A DNA stretch of 64,000 nt, from assembly GCA_902779645.1 (NCBI GenBank), contig CACZCH010000001.1, positions 49,537 through 113,536 on the forward strand, read 5' to 3'. How positions within the stretch are numbered: position 1 is the stretch's first letter; each line of letters opens with the position of its first letter. Below the pieces are notes generated by a model. That model searched no databases and was not told the DNA's origin. It worked only from the letters and a program-made list of their open reading frames with translations. Shown piece by piece: positions 1 through 7,345 of this stretch. The position numbers were made by a program, and so were the translations under genes. The DNA is from an uncultured bacterium (GTDB lineage Bacteria > Cyanobacteriota > Vampirovibrionia > Gastranaerophilales > Gastranaerophilaceae).

Positions 1-146
1 CTTATATAACATCACCTATCGTAGGTTGCACAGACGTTAAACACGTTGAAGAAGCAGTTTCTGCGTTAGACATTAAGTTGAGTGATGATATAATAAAGAG
101 GTTAGAAGGAGCTTATGTACCACACATTCAAACAGGATTATATTAG
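1..146 (+). CDS. aldo/keto reductase, C-terminal end (5' cut by window)
   Basis: Only the last 47 residues are present, read in the frame that starts at base 3. They contain SPIVGCTDVKHVEEAVSALD followed by LSDDIIKRLEGAYVPH and a TAG stop at 144-146. This is the usual ending of bacterial aldo/keto reductases of the 'SPIVGATK...EEPYVPH' type, NADPH-dependent (beta/alpha)8-barrel oxidoreductases of the cytosol. The catalytic Asp-Tyr-Lys-His part lies outside the window, so activity and substrate cannot be judged. It is followed by a 171-bp gap and then another oxidoreductase on the same strand. Confidence 0.75.
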   Translation, partial: YITSPIVGCTDVKHVEEAVSALDIKLSDDIIKRLEGAYVPHIQTGLY

Positions 147-317
147 AATGCGTAAGCCGGTGCAAAGCACTACGATGGCGACACTCTGCCGAAGAAAAGG
201 TGGCTAAATGTCACGTTTTCTGAGAGGGAGATAATTGAGGCTGTTCGGCATACCTAAAAAGCCGAACAAAGCCGAAATACCCACAGGAGCCTTATAAAAA
301 TTTTAAAAGGAGAAAAT
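147..317 (+). other. structured intergenic leader upstream of the flavoprotein gene
   Basis: This stretch is non-coding. It holds a strong hairpin (tgttcggc at 242-249 with gccgaaca at 261-268). Further upstream is a block reading acactctgccgaagaaaa, then cgttttctgagagggag. The same arrangement recurs at about 1726-1768 (cactctgccgaacaaaacg, then cgttttgtgagaggtag), so it belongs to a small dispersed repeat family. The ribosome binding site aaaaggag lies at 307-314. No known riboswitch class was recognised. Confidence 0.4.
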
Positions 318-956
318 ATGAAAGTATTGTTATTCAATGGTTCACCACACAAAAACGGCTGCACTTATACAGCGTTAGAAGAAATCGCAAAAACATTAAA
401 AGAAGAAGGAATTGATTCTGAAATATACCAAATCGGTATTGGTTCAATAACACCTTGCAGGGGTTGTAGTGCTTGTGCAAAACTTGGCAGATGTGTGATA
501 AATGATGATGATGTTAATAATTTTGTCGAAAAATGCAAAAATTTTGACGGCTTTATTTTTGGTTCACCTGTTCACTACGGTTCGGCTTGCGGCGGCATTA
601 CAGCATTTTTAGATAGAACATTCTTCTCTGCTTTATTATCAGGAAAAATGAACTACTTCAGACATAAACCGGCATCTGCGATAGTAAGTGCCAGACGTTC
701 CGGAACTACAGCAGCTTTAGACCAATTAAATAAATATATGACAATATCTGAAATGCCGATTATTTCAGGCAGATATTGGAATATGGTACACGGTGCAACC
801 GCTGATGAAGTCAAAAAAGATTTGGAAGGTATGCAAAATATGAGAATCCTTGCAAGAAATATGGCTTGGTTCTTAAAACTTAAAGAAGCTGGTCAAAAAG
901 CAGGCGTACCTATACCAAAACAAGAAGAAATTGTATACACTAATTTTATAAGGTGA
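318..956 (+). CDS. iron-sulfur flavoprotein / NAD(P)H-dependent FMN reductase family protein
   Basis: A 212-residue flavodoxin-fold protein. The N-terminus [20 protein letters not shown] gives the first beta strand and the FMN-phosphate loop. [12 protein letters not shown] near residues 82-93 is the second FMN-contact loop. Cysteines 47, 50, 53 and 59 form the compact C-x2-C-x2-C-x5-C pattern that binds a 4Fe-4S cluster in iron-sulfur flavoproteins of anaerobes, so electron transfer rather than plain quinone reduction is likely (inference). The start is set by the strong aaaaggag site. The stop codon overlaps the region of the next gene's ribosome site, so the two are probably co-transcribed. 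Confidence 0.85.
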   Translation: MKVLLFNGSPHKNGCTYTALEEIAKTLKEEGIDSEIYQIGIGSITPCRGCSACAKLGRCVINDDDVNNFVEKCKNFDGFIFGSPVHYGSACGGITAFLDRTFFSALLSGKMNYFRHKPASAIVSARRSGTTAALDQLNKYMTISEMPIISGRYWNMVHGATADEVKKDLEGMQNMRILARNMAWFLKLKEAGQKAGVPIPKQEEIVYTNFIR

Positions 957-961
957 TTAAT

Positions 962-1507
962 ATGGAAGAAGTTAGAATTGATGTTAGAAATCAAGAACCT
1001 GAAAGAATAGAAGAAGCAAGAAGAAGCTCGGATCTGTGTTTTAGAATAAACCACACGAACCCGACGACACCTGAATGTCAGGAACTTGTTCATGAACTTT
1101 TCAATCACACATTGGGTGAAAATACGGTTATTCATCCGCCGATTTTTACGATTTTGGCTGATAAAGTTAAAATAGGAAAGAACGTTACTATTTTAAATGG
1201 GTTTCAATGTATGTCGGCAGGCGGACTGACGATAGAAGATAATACAATGATATCTTTGAACTGTACTATTGCAACAAACAACCATGATTTTTATGACAGA
1301 TATGTTATCACCTGCAAACCTGTTCACATAAAGCGTAATGTTTGGATAGGTGTGAATGTAACAATACTACCGGGAGTTACAATAGGTGAAAATGCCGTAG
1401 TCGGAGCAGGTGCTGTTGTAACCAAAGATGTTCCTGATAACGCTGTTGTTGTTGGAAATCCTGCAAGAGTTATCAGATACCTTGATGCGGAGAAGTTTAA
1501 TAAGTAA
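962..1507 (+). CDS. maltose/galactoside O-acetyltransferase-type (left-handed beta-helix) acetyltransferase
   Basis: A 181-residue acetyl-CoA-dependent sugar O-acetyltransferase of the hexapeptide-repeat family, with an N-terminal helical cap and a trimeric left-handed beta-helix. Hexapeptides such as IGKNVTI, IEDNTMI, IGVNVTI and IGENAVV are visible. NNHDFYDR carries the expected catalytic His (about residue 108). The C-terminal [11 protein letters not shown] is the family's standard ending. A GTG at 953 is in frame, but aggtga at 951-956 is well placed for the ATG at 962, which I prefer. The gene follows the flavoprotein directly. The substrate cannot be read from sequence. Confidence 0.85.
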   Translation: MEEVRIDVRNQEPERIEEARRSSDLCFRINHTNPTTPECQELVHELFNHTLGENTVIHPPIFTILADKVKIGKNVTILNGFQCMSAGGLTIEDNTMISLNCTIATNNHDFYDRYVITCKPVHIKRNVWIGVNVTILPGVTIGENAVVGAGAVVTKDVPDNAVVVGNPARVIRYLDAEKFNK

Positions 1508-2084
1508 TGATCATACTATCAGGAGTAACATTCCATATTAAACGAATTTTGAATTAAAAATTTTTCATCGGTTCGTTTTCAGCTCATGTTAAAAAATGTG
1601 TCTAAAAAGTGCGATATTATTGCTTGATATGCTTGACTTGTTGCAAAAACGAGTTACTATGAATAGTGACATAGCAAGCGTTTTAAGACTCAACAGGTTC
1701 GGGTCCAGCGCAAGCGAGCAGAGTGCACTCTGCCGAACAAAACGATTAAGTATCGTTTTGTGAGAGGTAGTTTTTGCAAAAAGAACGAAGTTCTTTGAAG
1801 CAAAACACGTAGGCACGTTTAATGCGAGCGCAGTAAGACACCCCAGGCAGTTTTAAGAGTTTGTGTATATAGATACTCATGATACTCGCTGGACACATGT
1901 AGTGTAGATTGTAAATTATCAGAGAGATTGAGAAAAGTACCCCCGGAAGTTTGAGAGAATTCTCAAACTTTGCACATTTCGAGGGAAAAATTTCAAAACT
2001 CCCTGATACAAATTCCAAAACTTAATGATAATTAATTCTCAAAGTTACTGATACTTTTTTGATAATTTTTGTGTTGAAATATGT
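1508..2084. repeat. 577-bp intergenic region with palindromes and dispersed repeat pieces
   Basis: No convincing gene lies here. At 1718-1733 is a perfect 16-nt palindrome, gcagagtgcactctgc. Next comes a 9-bp hairpin, caaaacgat (1738-1746) with atcgttttg (1752-1760). The 19-mer acgtaggcacgtttaatgc (about 1807-1825) recurs in the intergenic island at about 36777-36795, and the gcagagtgc half-palindrome also recurs there (about 36744). The block around 1726-1768 resembles 186-228. The rest, to 2084, is AT-rich without recognisable signals. This looks like a decayed, mobile-repeat-derived spacer. Confidence 0.5.
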
Positions 2085-2877
2085 TTAATTATTAAATTCC
2101 AAAATCTCATTATCATCAGGGACAACAATATTATTCAGTTTTAGAGCTTTTATATCTTCTCTTGTAACGGTTAAGTGACTCACTGTGCCCATGTGGCTTG
2201 CAATTATGGTTGAGTTTTTTGCATAACTTGATATTGCTTTAACATCATTTATATCCATAATCAACCTTTCACCCTCGCCAACTAATACAGTAGCTCCGCA
2301 AGCATTTATAACAATTATTTCAGGATTGAATTTATTAATAGCTTGTTTTACTTCTTCACACCAAATTGTATCGCCTGCAACATATAATGTTTTTTCTTTG
2401 TCAGATTTAAATGCTATTCCCATAGCATCATAAGGTTACAACTTCACGTCTGCCGTGCTGGCATTGTGTTTTATATAATGTAGTTTCTCCAAAATCTGTT
2501 CCGCTTTCAGAAACAATACGCACATCATTGAAACCAAAATTTTTAATAATATTCAAATCTGTTTCATTCTGAACAAAGAACGGAATATTTTTATCCAATG
2601 CATTTACTGCAAATTCATCAAAATGGTCAGGATGAAAATGGGTTAGAATAACCGCATCCAGGGGTAAATGATTTATATCGAAATCCTTTGGTAAATCGGG
2701 TAAATGATTTATATCGAAATCCTTTGGTAAATCAACTCTTGGCTGCCTAACCTCACTGTTCATTGCACCCTCAAACCCCGGCATAAAGTCCTTCGGCATT
2801 AACCATGGGTCAATTAAAAATCTTTTGTCGTTATAAGTAATTATAATTGTTGCATTTCTGATTTGATGAATTTTCAT
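2085..2877 (-). pseudogene. MBL-fold metallo-hydrolase (UlaG-like), frameshifted
   Basis: Two adjoining reading frames together make one metallo-beta-lactamase-fold hydrolase. The first part (2877-2428) starts MKIHQIRNATIIITYNDKRF after a taaggag site and carries the metal motif THFHPDHFD. It then stops at REVVTL. The second part (2423-2085) continues out of frame with YDAMGIAFKSDKEKTLYVAGDTIWC and later IIASHMGTVSH, the usual C-terminal half. A single-base indel near 2425-2430 explains the break. The first part also carries a 36-bp tandem duplication (2662-2733) repeating 12 residues just before the metal site. Either a recent pseudogene or a sequencing or assembly error. Confidence 0.7.
2662..2733. 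repeat. 36-bp perfect or near-perfect tandem duplication inside the MBL-fold gene
   Basis: Two adjacent 36-bp copies, each containing gggtaaatgatttatatcga. They encode the duplicated residues LPKDFDINHLPD on the minus strand. The first copy begins at a GGGGTAAAT 9-mer (2661-2669), a motif that recurs across the window. The length is a multiple of three, so the duplication itself keeps the frame; the frameshift lies elsewhere, near 2425. Confidence 0.85.
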
Positions 2878-2887
2878 AGATAACTCC

Positions 2888-3499
2888 TTAATGGCTGCAA
2901 TGATGTCCTTCACCGTGGTGGTGGCAGTGTGTGTGGTCATGACCTTCGCCGCCGCAAGCATTTTCACCTGTTTCAAGAGAATTTGCCATATATTTTTCTA
3001 ATACTTCTTTAATCGGCAACTCAGGACAGCCGGCAACAACTTCAACTCCGTTCATAGCAAACATCATCATTGGTCTGCCGCCCATTCCGCCTGCCAAAAC
3101 TTTGCTTACACCCTGTTCAGAAATCCAAGAGGCACTCTGACAAGAAATACCTTCTTCCGGAACTCTTTCTTCAATGCTTAAAATTTCCTGTGTTTCAGGG
3201 TTAATCTCAGCAAATGTAAAAGAATCGCAATGTCCAAAGTGTCCGCATAATTTACCTTCTGAAGTCGGAATACAAATTTTCATAATCTTATCTCCTTTTA
3301 ATTTTTCTATGTTACTCTGCAATAAAATCGCGCTTTCTAAAGCTTCCGTATCCGTCAGATTATGTCTTTTTGCATAATCTTTAAGGATATTTAAAATGTT
3401 TTCATTAATTCTTCTATTGAACGGCACTTTTTTAAGGCAAGTTTTCTTTCTGCCTGCCATCTCTCGTTTTCCGCCCCATTTAGAACCACAACATCTCAT
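2888..3499 (-). CDS. NifX/NifB-type iron-molybdenum-cluster-binding protein, possibly fused to an RHH-like N-terminus
   Basis: The open frame encodes 203 residues. From residue 73, MKICIPTSEGKLCGHFGHC starts a complete dinitrogenase FeMo-cofactor-type domain (NifX/MTH1175-like), ending in a His/Cys-rich tail with HDHTHCHHHGEGHHCSH that probably binds metal. A strong site (aaaaggagataag) lies just before this Met (start at 3283), so a 131-residue protein is probably made. The preceding 72 residues (RRINENILNILKDYAKRHNL...) look like a small ribbon-helix-helix DNA-binding protein with an N-terminal CC, in frame with no stop between. Either a true fusion or two starts on one frame. No nitrogenase genes are nearby. 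Confidence 0.75.
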   Translation of the reverse strand: MRCCGSKWGGKREMAGRKKTCLKKVPFNRRINENILNILKDYAKRHNLTDTEALESAILLQSNIEKLKGDKIMKICIPTSEGKLCGHFGHCDSFTFAEINPETQEILSIEERVPEEGISCQSASWISEQGVSKVLAGGMGGRPMMMFAMNGVEVVAGCPELPIKEVLEKYMANSLETGENACGGEGHDHTHCHHHGEGHHCSH

Positions 3500-3567
3500 A
3501 ACAAAAGAATATTCTAAAAATTTGATTATGTCAATACATAATCAAGATAGATTCTCTTTGTTTTTGG

Positions 3568-3582
3568 TGCTAATATTTAGTT
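3568..3582 (+). promoter_or_regulatory. extended -10 promoter placing transcription start at the ATG (leaderless)
   Basis: TGcTAATAT spans 3568-3576, and the ATG follows after exactly 6 nt at 3583. No Shine-Dalgarno sequence is present. With the usual 6-7 nt between -10 and +1, the mRNA would begin at the start codon. The same geometry recurs at six other genes here. No clear -35 box. Confidence 0.5.
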
Positions 3583-4077
3583 ATGAATAATTGCAACAGT
3601 TTTAAACCTTCCATAAATAATAATTCAAGAGTTCTTATTTTAGGTTCAATGCCGGGGGTCAAATCATTAGAGGAACAACAGTATTATGCTCACCCGCAAA
3701 ACAGGTTTTGGAAAGTTATGGCTTCTATTTGTAATGAGCCAAAGCTGCATGAATTTGATTATGATTCAAAATTAAAAACACTTTTAAAGAATAATATTGC
3801 ACTCTGGGATACAATAAAATCCTGCAAACGTGATGGCAGTCTTGATTCAGATATTCAAAACGAATCTCCAAACGATATAAGAAAACTATTGAAAAAATAC
3901 CCTAATATTAAAGCAATTTGTTTGAACGGAAACAAATCATATTCCGCATTTAAAAAATATTTTCCGGATTTACTGGATAAATATAATTGCCATAAAATGC
4001 CATCAACCAGCCCTGCTAATGCAAAATATGGTTTAGACAAACTAATTGAAGAATATCGTTTGTTAATATTTGATTAA
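3583..4077 (+). CDS. DNA-deoxyinosine (hypoxanthine-DNA) glycosylase, uracil-DNA glycosylase superfamily
   Basis: A 164-residue cytosolic base-excision enzyme removing deaminated bases. LILGSMPGVKSLEEQQYYAH followed by PQNRFWKVM is the signature of the family 6 (hypoxanthine-DNA glycosylase) branch: the GSMPG motif 1 and an Asn in NRFW. Near the C-terminus, KMPSTSPANA matches the leucine-loop segment (P-S-T-S-P-A). The length is normal. The gene stands alone, with MBL and NifX-like genes diverging on the left, and appears to be read from a leaderless promoter. Confidence 0.85.
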   Translation: MNNCNSFKPSINNNSRVLILGSMPGVKSLEEQQYYAHPQNRFWKVMASICNEPKLHEFDYDSKLKTLLKNNIALWDTIKSCKRDGSLDSDIQNESPNDIRKLLKKYPNIKAICLNGNKSYSAFKKYFPDLLDKYNCHKMPSTSPANAKYGLDKLIEEYRLLIFD

Positions 4078-4139
4078 AATTTGTTATATCTAAAAGAGCA
4101 TTTTTATTAATACATTACATCGTATAAATCTTTTGGTAA

Positions 4140-4169
4140 TTGACAAAAAATATTTTTTCGTGTTTTATA
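4140..4169 (+). promoter_or_regulatory. candidate sigma-70 promoter for the 4327 gene
   Basis: TTGACA at 4140-4145, then 18 nt, then TTTATA at 4164-4169. This would give a 5' leader of about 150 nt. The leader contains a hairpin at 4216-4240 (gtaagt with acttac) and a second, terminator-like hairpin at 4281-4313. Confidence 0.45.
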
Positions 4170-4280
4170 AAAAGTATGAAACAATCATTTGTAAACAATT
4201 TAATCTGTTGCTGCTGTAAGTCTTGTTGTTAAGAACTTACTTATAATTTTATGTGCAGATTTTAGTTATAGATATTATAA

Positions 4281-4313
4281 ACAGGTTCTTATGTAGTTAA
4301 GAATCTGTTTTTT
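4281..4313 (+). terminator. terminator-like hairpin in the 5' leader (possible attenuator)
   Basis: acaggttctta (4281-4291) pairs with taagaatctgt (4298-4308) over 11 positions with one G-U. It is followed directly by a run of six T (4308-4313) and then the ribosome site aggag (4314-4318). The ATG of the next gene is 14 nt beyond the T run. Either transcriptional attenuation of that gene or a terminator for upstream transcription. Confidence 0.5.
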
Positions 4314-4326
4314 AGGAGAATTACAA

Positions 4327-5745
4327 ATGAAAATAAACAATATTAATGCCCTTAATTTTACTTCGTCTATGGGAGGTTTATCAAAAGCACTTTATACTCT
4401 AAGCAACAATGATATGCTTAATGCATCTTTTGTGGATGTGTTTGCAATGGATACTCCAAGAACAATAGTAGAAACCAAAAACAGAGGTAAGCAAGCAGGA
4501 ATAGAGATGGGTTTTAGAGAATACACAGGAACTTTTATTGCAGAATTTTCGGCGGCAGTTTTTGCAATTCTTGCTTCAAAATTTATTGCAAAAAAATTAA
4601 ACCCTGATATAAAAGTAAATTCGGGTTCTTGGATTACTAATAACGGCTTAGAAGTATTTTCTGATATTTATAATAAATCTGATAAAACACCAAAAAGCTA
4701 CGTTGAAAACCTGCTTAACTCAATGTCAGGAATAGTCGGCAAAGAAACAAAAAACTTTGCTGATATTAATAAAGAAAAAACAAAACCTGTTATAGAAAAA
4801 TTAACTAATTTAATAACAGATAAATCATTAGATAAAAAAGCAGGTAAAAAAGCATTAGAAGGAATTCAGGATGAAATAATTAAATTGCTTGGTGCAGATA
4901 ACTCTATCACTATTAATTCAGGAGAAAAAAGGGTATCTGCAAATCTTTCCCACACATTGAGAGATATTGTTGATTCAGGTAAAAATATTTTTTTCGGAGC
5001 AAATAAAAATGAACAAAATGCAATTGTATCCAAACTTAAGCGAATGAATAATTTAAGAATAGGTATTGCAATACCTTTATCAATGGGACTCGCTATTACT
5101 AATCAATATCTAAACCGGTATTTAACAAAACGTAGAACAGGTATTGATAATTTTGTAGGAGAAAACGGTTACGCACAGAATGTTGCATTCAAAAACGAAA
5201 AGAAATCAGAGAAAGGCTTATGGTGGAAAAAGCTGCTTTCTGCAGGAGTATTTGTTTTAATGCTGACAAAAGTTATGGGTGTTAAAAAACCGGCTGATTT
5301 TATCAAAAAACTTGAATTTGACGGCCCTGCGACAAGCGGAAATGCAATCAAAACAATATACGGAACTCTTATTTTAGGCAGAATTTTTGCGTCGAAAGAT
5401 TCAACTGAACTAAGAGAAACAAATGTAAGAGATTATCTTGGATTTCTAAACTGGCTTGTATTAGGCAGTTTTGTTGCCAAAGGTATAGGACAAGCCTTAG
5501 ACCCGAAGCAAGAAAAGCTGTTTAATATATCAAAAAAAGGTAAAGGGATAAGTCATTGGCTTAAGGATGTTTCATTAAAATCACAAAAAGAAGTTATTGC
5601 ACAGGGAGGCAATGTCAAAAAGAATTTAAGAAAATTAAACATTGCACAAATGTCAGGAATCGCATATAGTGCTATAATGCTAGGTGTACTTCTGCCAAAA
5701 CTGAACATATGGATGACGCAGAGAAAAGCAAAGATTGACAAATAA
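4327..5745 (+). CDS. FKG-signature multi-pass membrane protein (unknown function), paralogue 1
   Basis: A 472-residue protein of unknown function. It starts MKINNINALNFTSSMGG: a short N-terminal tail ending in an aromatic-polar signature with no cleavable signal peptide. Hydrophobic segments lie at about 69-88, 243-260, 300-318, 372-390 and 441-462. A second signature (NVAFKNEKK, about residue 285) follows YLTKRRTGIDNF. The same architecture occurs in the proteins at 7346 and 55639: tail, helices, YxxxRxTGxDxF-like segment, internal FK motif. They are therefore treated as paralogues. It probably sits in the cytoplasmic membrane. Codon use matches the neighbours, and nothing indicates recent transfer. 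Confidence 0.6.
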   Translation: MKINNINALNFTSSMGGLSKALYTLSNNDMLNASFVDVFAMDTPRTIVETKNRGKQAGIEMGFREYTGTFIAEFSAAVFAILASKFIAKKLNPDIKVNSGSWITNNGLEVFSDIYNKSDKTPKSYVENLLNSMSGIVGKETKNFADINKEKTKPVIEKLTNLITDKSLDKKAGKKALEGIQDEIIKLLGADNSITINSGEKRVSANLSHTLRDIVDSGKNIFFGANKNEQNAIVSKLKRMNNLRIGIAIPLSMGLAITNQYLNRYLTKRRTGIDNFVGENGYAQNVAFKNEKKSEKGLWWKKLLSAGVFVLMLTKVMGVKKPADFIKKLEFDGPATSGNAIKTIYGTLILGRIFASKDSTELRETNVRDYLGFLNWLVLGSFVAKGIGQALDPKQEKLFNISKKGKGISHWLKDVSLKSQKEVIAQGGNVKKNLRKLNIAQMSGIAYSAIMLGVLLPKLNIWMTQRKAKIDK

Positions 5746-5756
5746 AAAAGGTGAAT

Positions 5757-6371
5757 ATGAAAAAGATAATATGCTATGGAGATTCAAATACATTTGGATA
5801 CAATCCTAAAGATAATTCACAATTTGACGAAAAAACACGTTGGACATCAATACTGCAAAAGAATTTAGGTTTGGAATATGAAGTTATAAATGAAGGTATG
5901 TGTGACAGAACAGGTTTTGTAACTAATCCCAAAGGGTTTTTATTCTCTGCTCAAAAACATTTCCCGAAACTGATTTCAAAATCGGAAAATATATATTTGC
6001 TTATAATTTGGCTTGGTACAAACGATTTGCAGTTCCAATATGATATAACTCTCGGTACTGTTGAAAAAGGATTGGAAAAGCTTATAAATATTGCACAAGA
6101 AAAAACAAAGAATATAATTATTATTCCGCCGGTTATATTGAATGACAAAGTGCTGGAAGGATTTTTCAATAATCAATTTGACAGCGTAAGTGTTGTTAAA
6201 TCGAGCAAAGTGGGAAGAATATTCAGAACTCTTGCAAATATTTATCATTGCGCATATTTTGATATTAATAAAATTACAAAGCCTTCCGATATTGACGGAT
6301 TACACTATGATGCGAGTTCACATAAGATAATTGCTGAAAAGCTGGAAGCTTTTATAAGGCAAAATTTTTAA
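5757..6371 (+). CDS. SGNH/GDSL-family hydrolase
   Basis: A 204-residue esterase/lipase-like hydrolase. Block I ICYGDSNTFGY holds the catalytic Ser. WLGTNDLQF is block III with the oxyanion Asn. DIDGLHYDASSH near the C-terminus supplies the Asp-x-x-His pair. There is no signal peptide, so it acts in the cytosol, possibly as an aryl- or acetyl-esterase. A GTG at 5751 is in frame, but aaaaaggtga precedes the ATG at 5757 at proper spacing, so that start is used. It begins 12 bp after the membrane protein and probably shares its transcript. It meets the next, opposite-strand gene tail to tail with 1 bp between. Confidence 0.88.
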   Translation: MKKIICYGDSNTFGYNPKDNSQFDEKTRWTSILQKNLGLEYEVINEGMCDRTGFVTNPKGFLFSAQKHFPKLISKSENIYLLIIWLGTNDLQFQYDITLGTVEKGLEKLINIAQEKTKNIIIIPPVILNDKVLEGFFNNQFDSVSVVKSSKVGRIFRTLANIYHCAYFDINKITKPSDIDGLHYDASSHKIIAEKLEAFIRQNF

Positions 6372-6372
6372 T

Positions 6373-7221
6373 TTATTCAATATAGCTGTCTTCCCGCAGT
6401 TTAATTCTAAATGGGCTTCCGCTTTCGATAGAAACATGCTTCCCTTTTTGGAAGAAAGCTGTAACAGGTGATATTAAAGTATTTGCTCCAAAACAAAGAG
6501 TTCCGTACAAAAGCGGGAATGGCGAAAGGATGAATGTTGAACCGTCTCCGCCTAAATTTACTGTAAGTGTCATCATTCTTCCGAAAAGTGAGCGGCCCCA
6601 ATTACCTTTTTTCCACATTGTTTTAAGATATGTGCGCTCGCCTTTGATATTATTTAGAAAAATAATTTTGTCGTCAGCTCTTGTTACATAAGCGTTTATA
6701 GGGATTGTATGTCCTTTGTATACCATGCTTCTGATTCTTATAACCACCAAACCTCCGTTGCAAGAAACTTGCGGTTGGTGTGATTCAATTATCTCTCCCA
6801 TGAAAACAGTTCCTGATGGCAGAGTATATCCTCTTTTGTTGATTAACGACGTTGTTTTGAATTTAACAAAAGTTCCTTTTTTTTGCCAATCAGATATTTT
6901 ACAAGTGCTGACTACGTTAAATGATGTTCCTTTATGCATTTTAACGTTTTTATAAACAGCAATAGGTTTATGCTGTGATGTTATAGGAGTATTTTTTGTT
7001 TGAGACGTGGCATTTGAATTTTTTAAATGCTGAGGTAAATCAGGAAGTGGTTCAAGCTCTTCAATATTGGTATCTTTAACCAGTTTAGAAGAGTTGTAAT
7101 TCTTTCTTATATCATCTTCTACTGTCATGTCGAGGTCAAAAGCTTGAACATGCATTGCATAGCATATTAGTATAAAAAGTGTAATTGTTACAATTCTTAA
7201 TGTATTTCTATTTGTTTTCAT
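6373..7221 (-). CDS. exported protein with VirB10/TrbI-like beta-barrel features (hypothetical)
   Basis: A 282-residue protein. The N-terminus has a hydrophobic segment (IVTITLFILICYAMHVQAF) that reads as a signal peptide or anchor. A linker rich in Pro, Asn and Thr follows, then a folded part with LPSGTVFMGEIIES, VVIRIRSMVYKGHTIPINAY and a final HVSIESGSPFRIKL. The 'sGT.f.g...' and 'G..i.i.a.v' spacing resembles the TrbI/VirB10 or related outer-sheath beta fold, but no secretion-system genes surround it, so this is only a resemblance. A ribosome site agaggg precedes the ATG. Probably periplasmic or envelope-bound. Confidence 0.55.
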   Translation of the reverse strand: MKTNRNTLRIVTITLFILICYAMHVQAFDLDMTVEDDIRKNYNSSKLVKDTNIEELEPLPDLPQHLKNSNATSQTKNTPITSQHKPIAVYKNVKMHKGTSFNVVSTCKISDWQKKGTFVKFKTTSLINKRGYTLPSGTVFMGEIIESHQPQVSCNGGLVVIRIRSMVYKGHTIPINAYVTRADDKIIFLNNIKGERTYLKTMWKKGNWGRSLFGRMMTLTVNLGGDGSTFILSPFPLLYGTLCFGANTLISPVTAFFQKGKHVSIESGSPFRIKLREDSYIE

Positions 7222-7345
7222 GAACCCTCTTTGCTTAGTATATCATATATTTACCCCTAATTGTAACAAATTTTTAACGAACTAGCAAAAAAATTTTTGC
7301 TTTGTTTTATTATAGATGTGTGGGACATAACTTAGATTGGAAACT

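Noticed and set aside
1690..1715. Possible tRNA T-arm (ggttcgggtcc)
   Set aside because: No matching acceptor stem, anticodon stem or CCA-side pairing around it; the context is repeat-like.
6373..7221. Conjugation protein TrbI/VirB10
   Set aside because: Only a partial resemblance in beta-rich motifs and no type IV secretion genes nearby; kept as a hypothetical exported protein.
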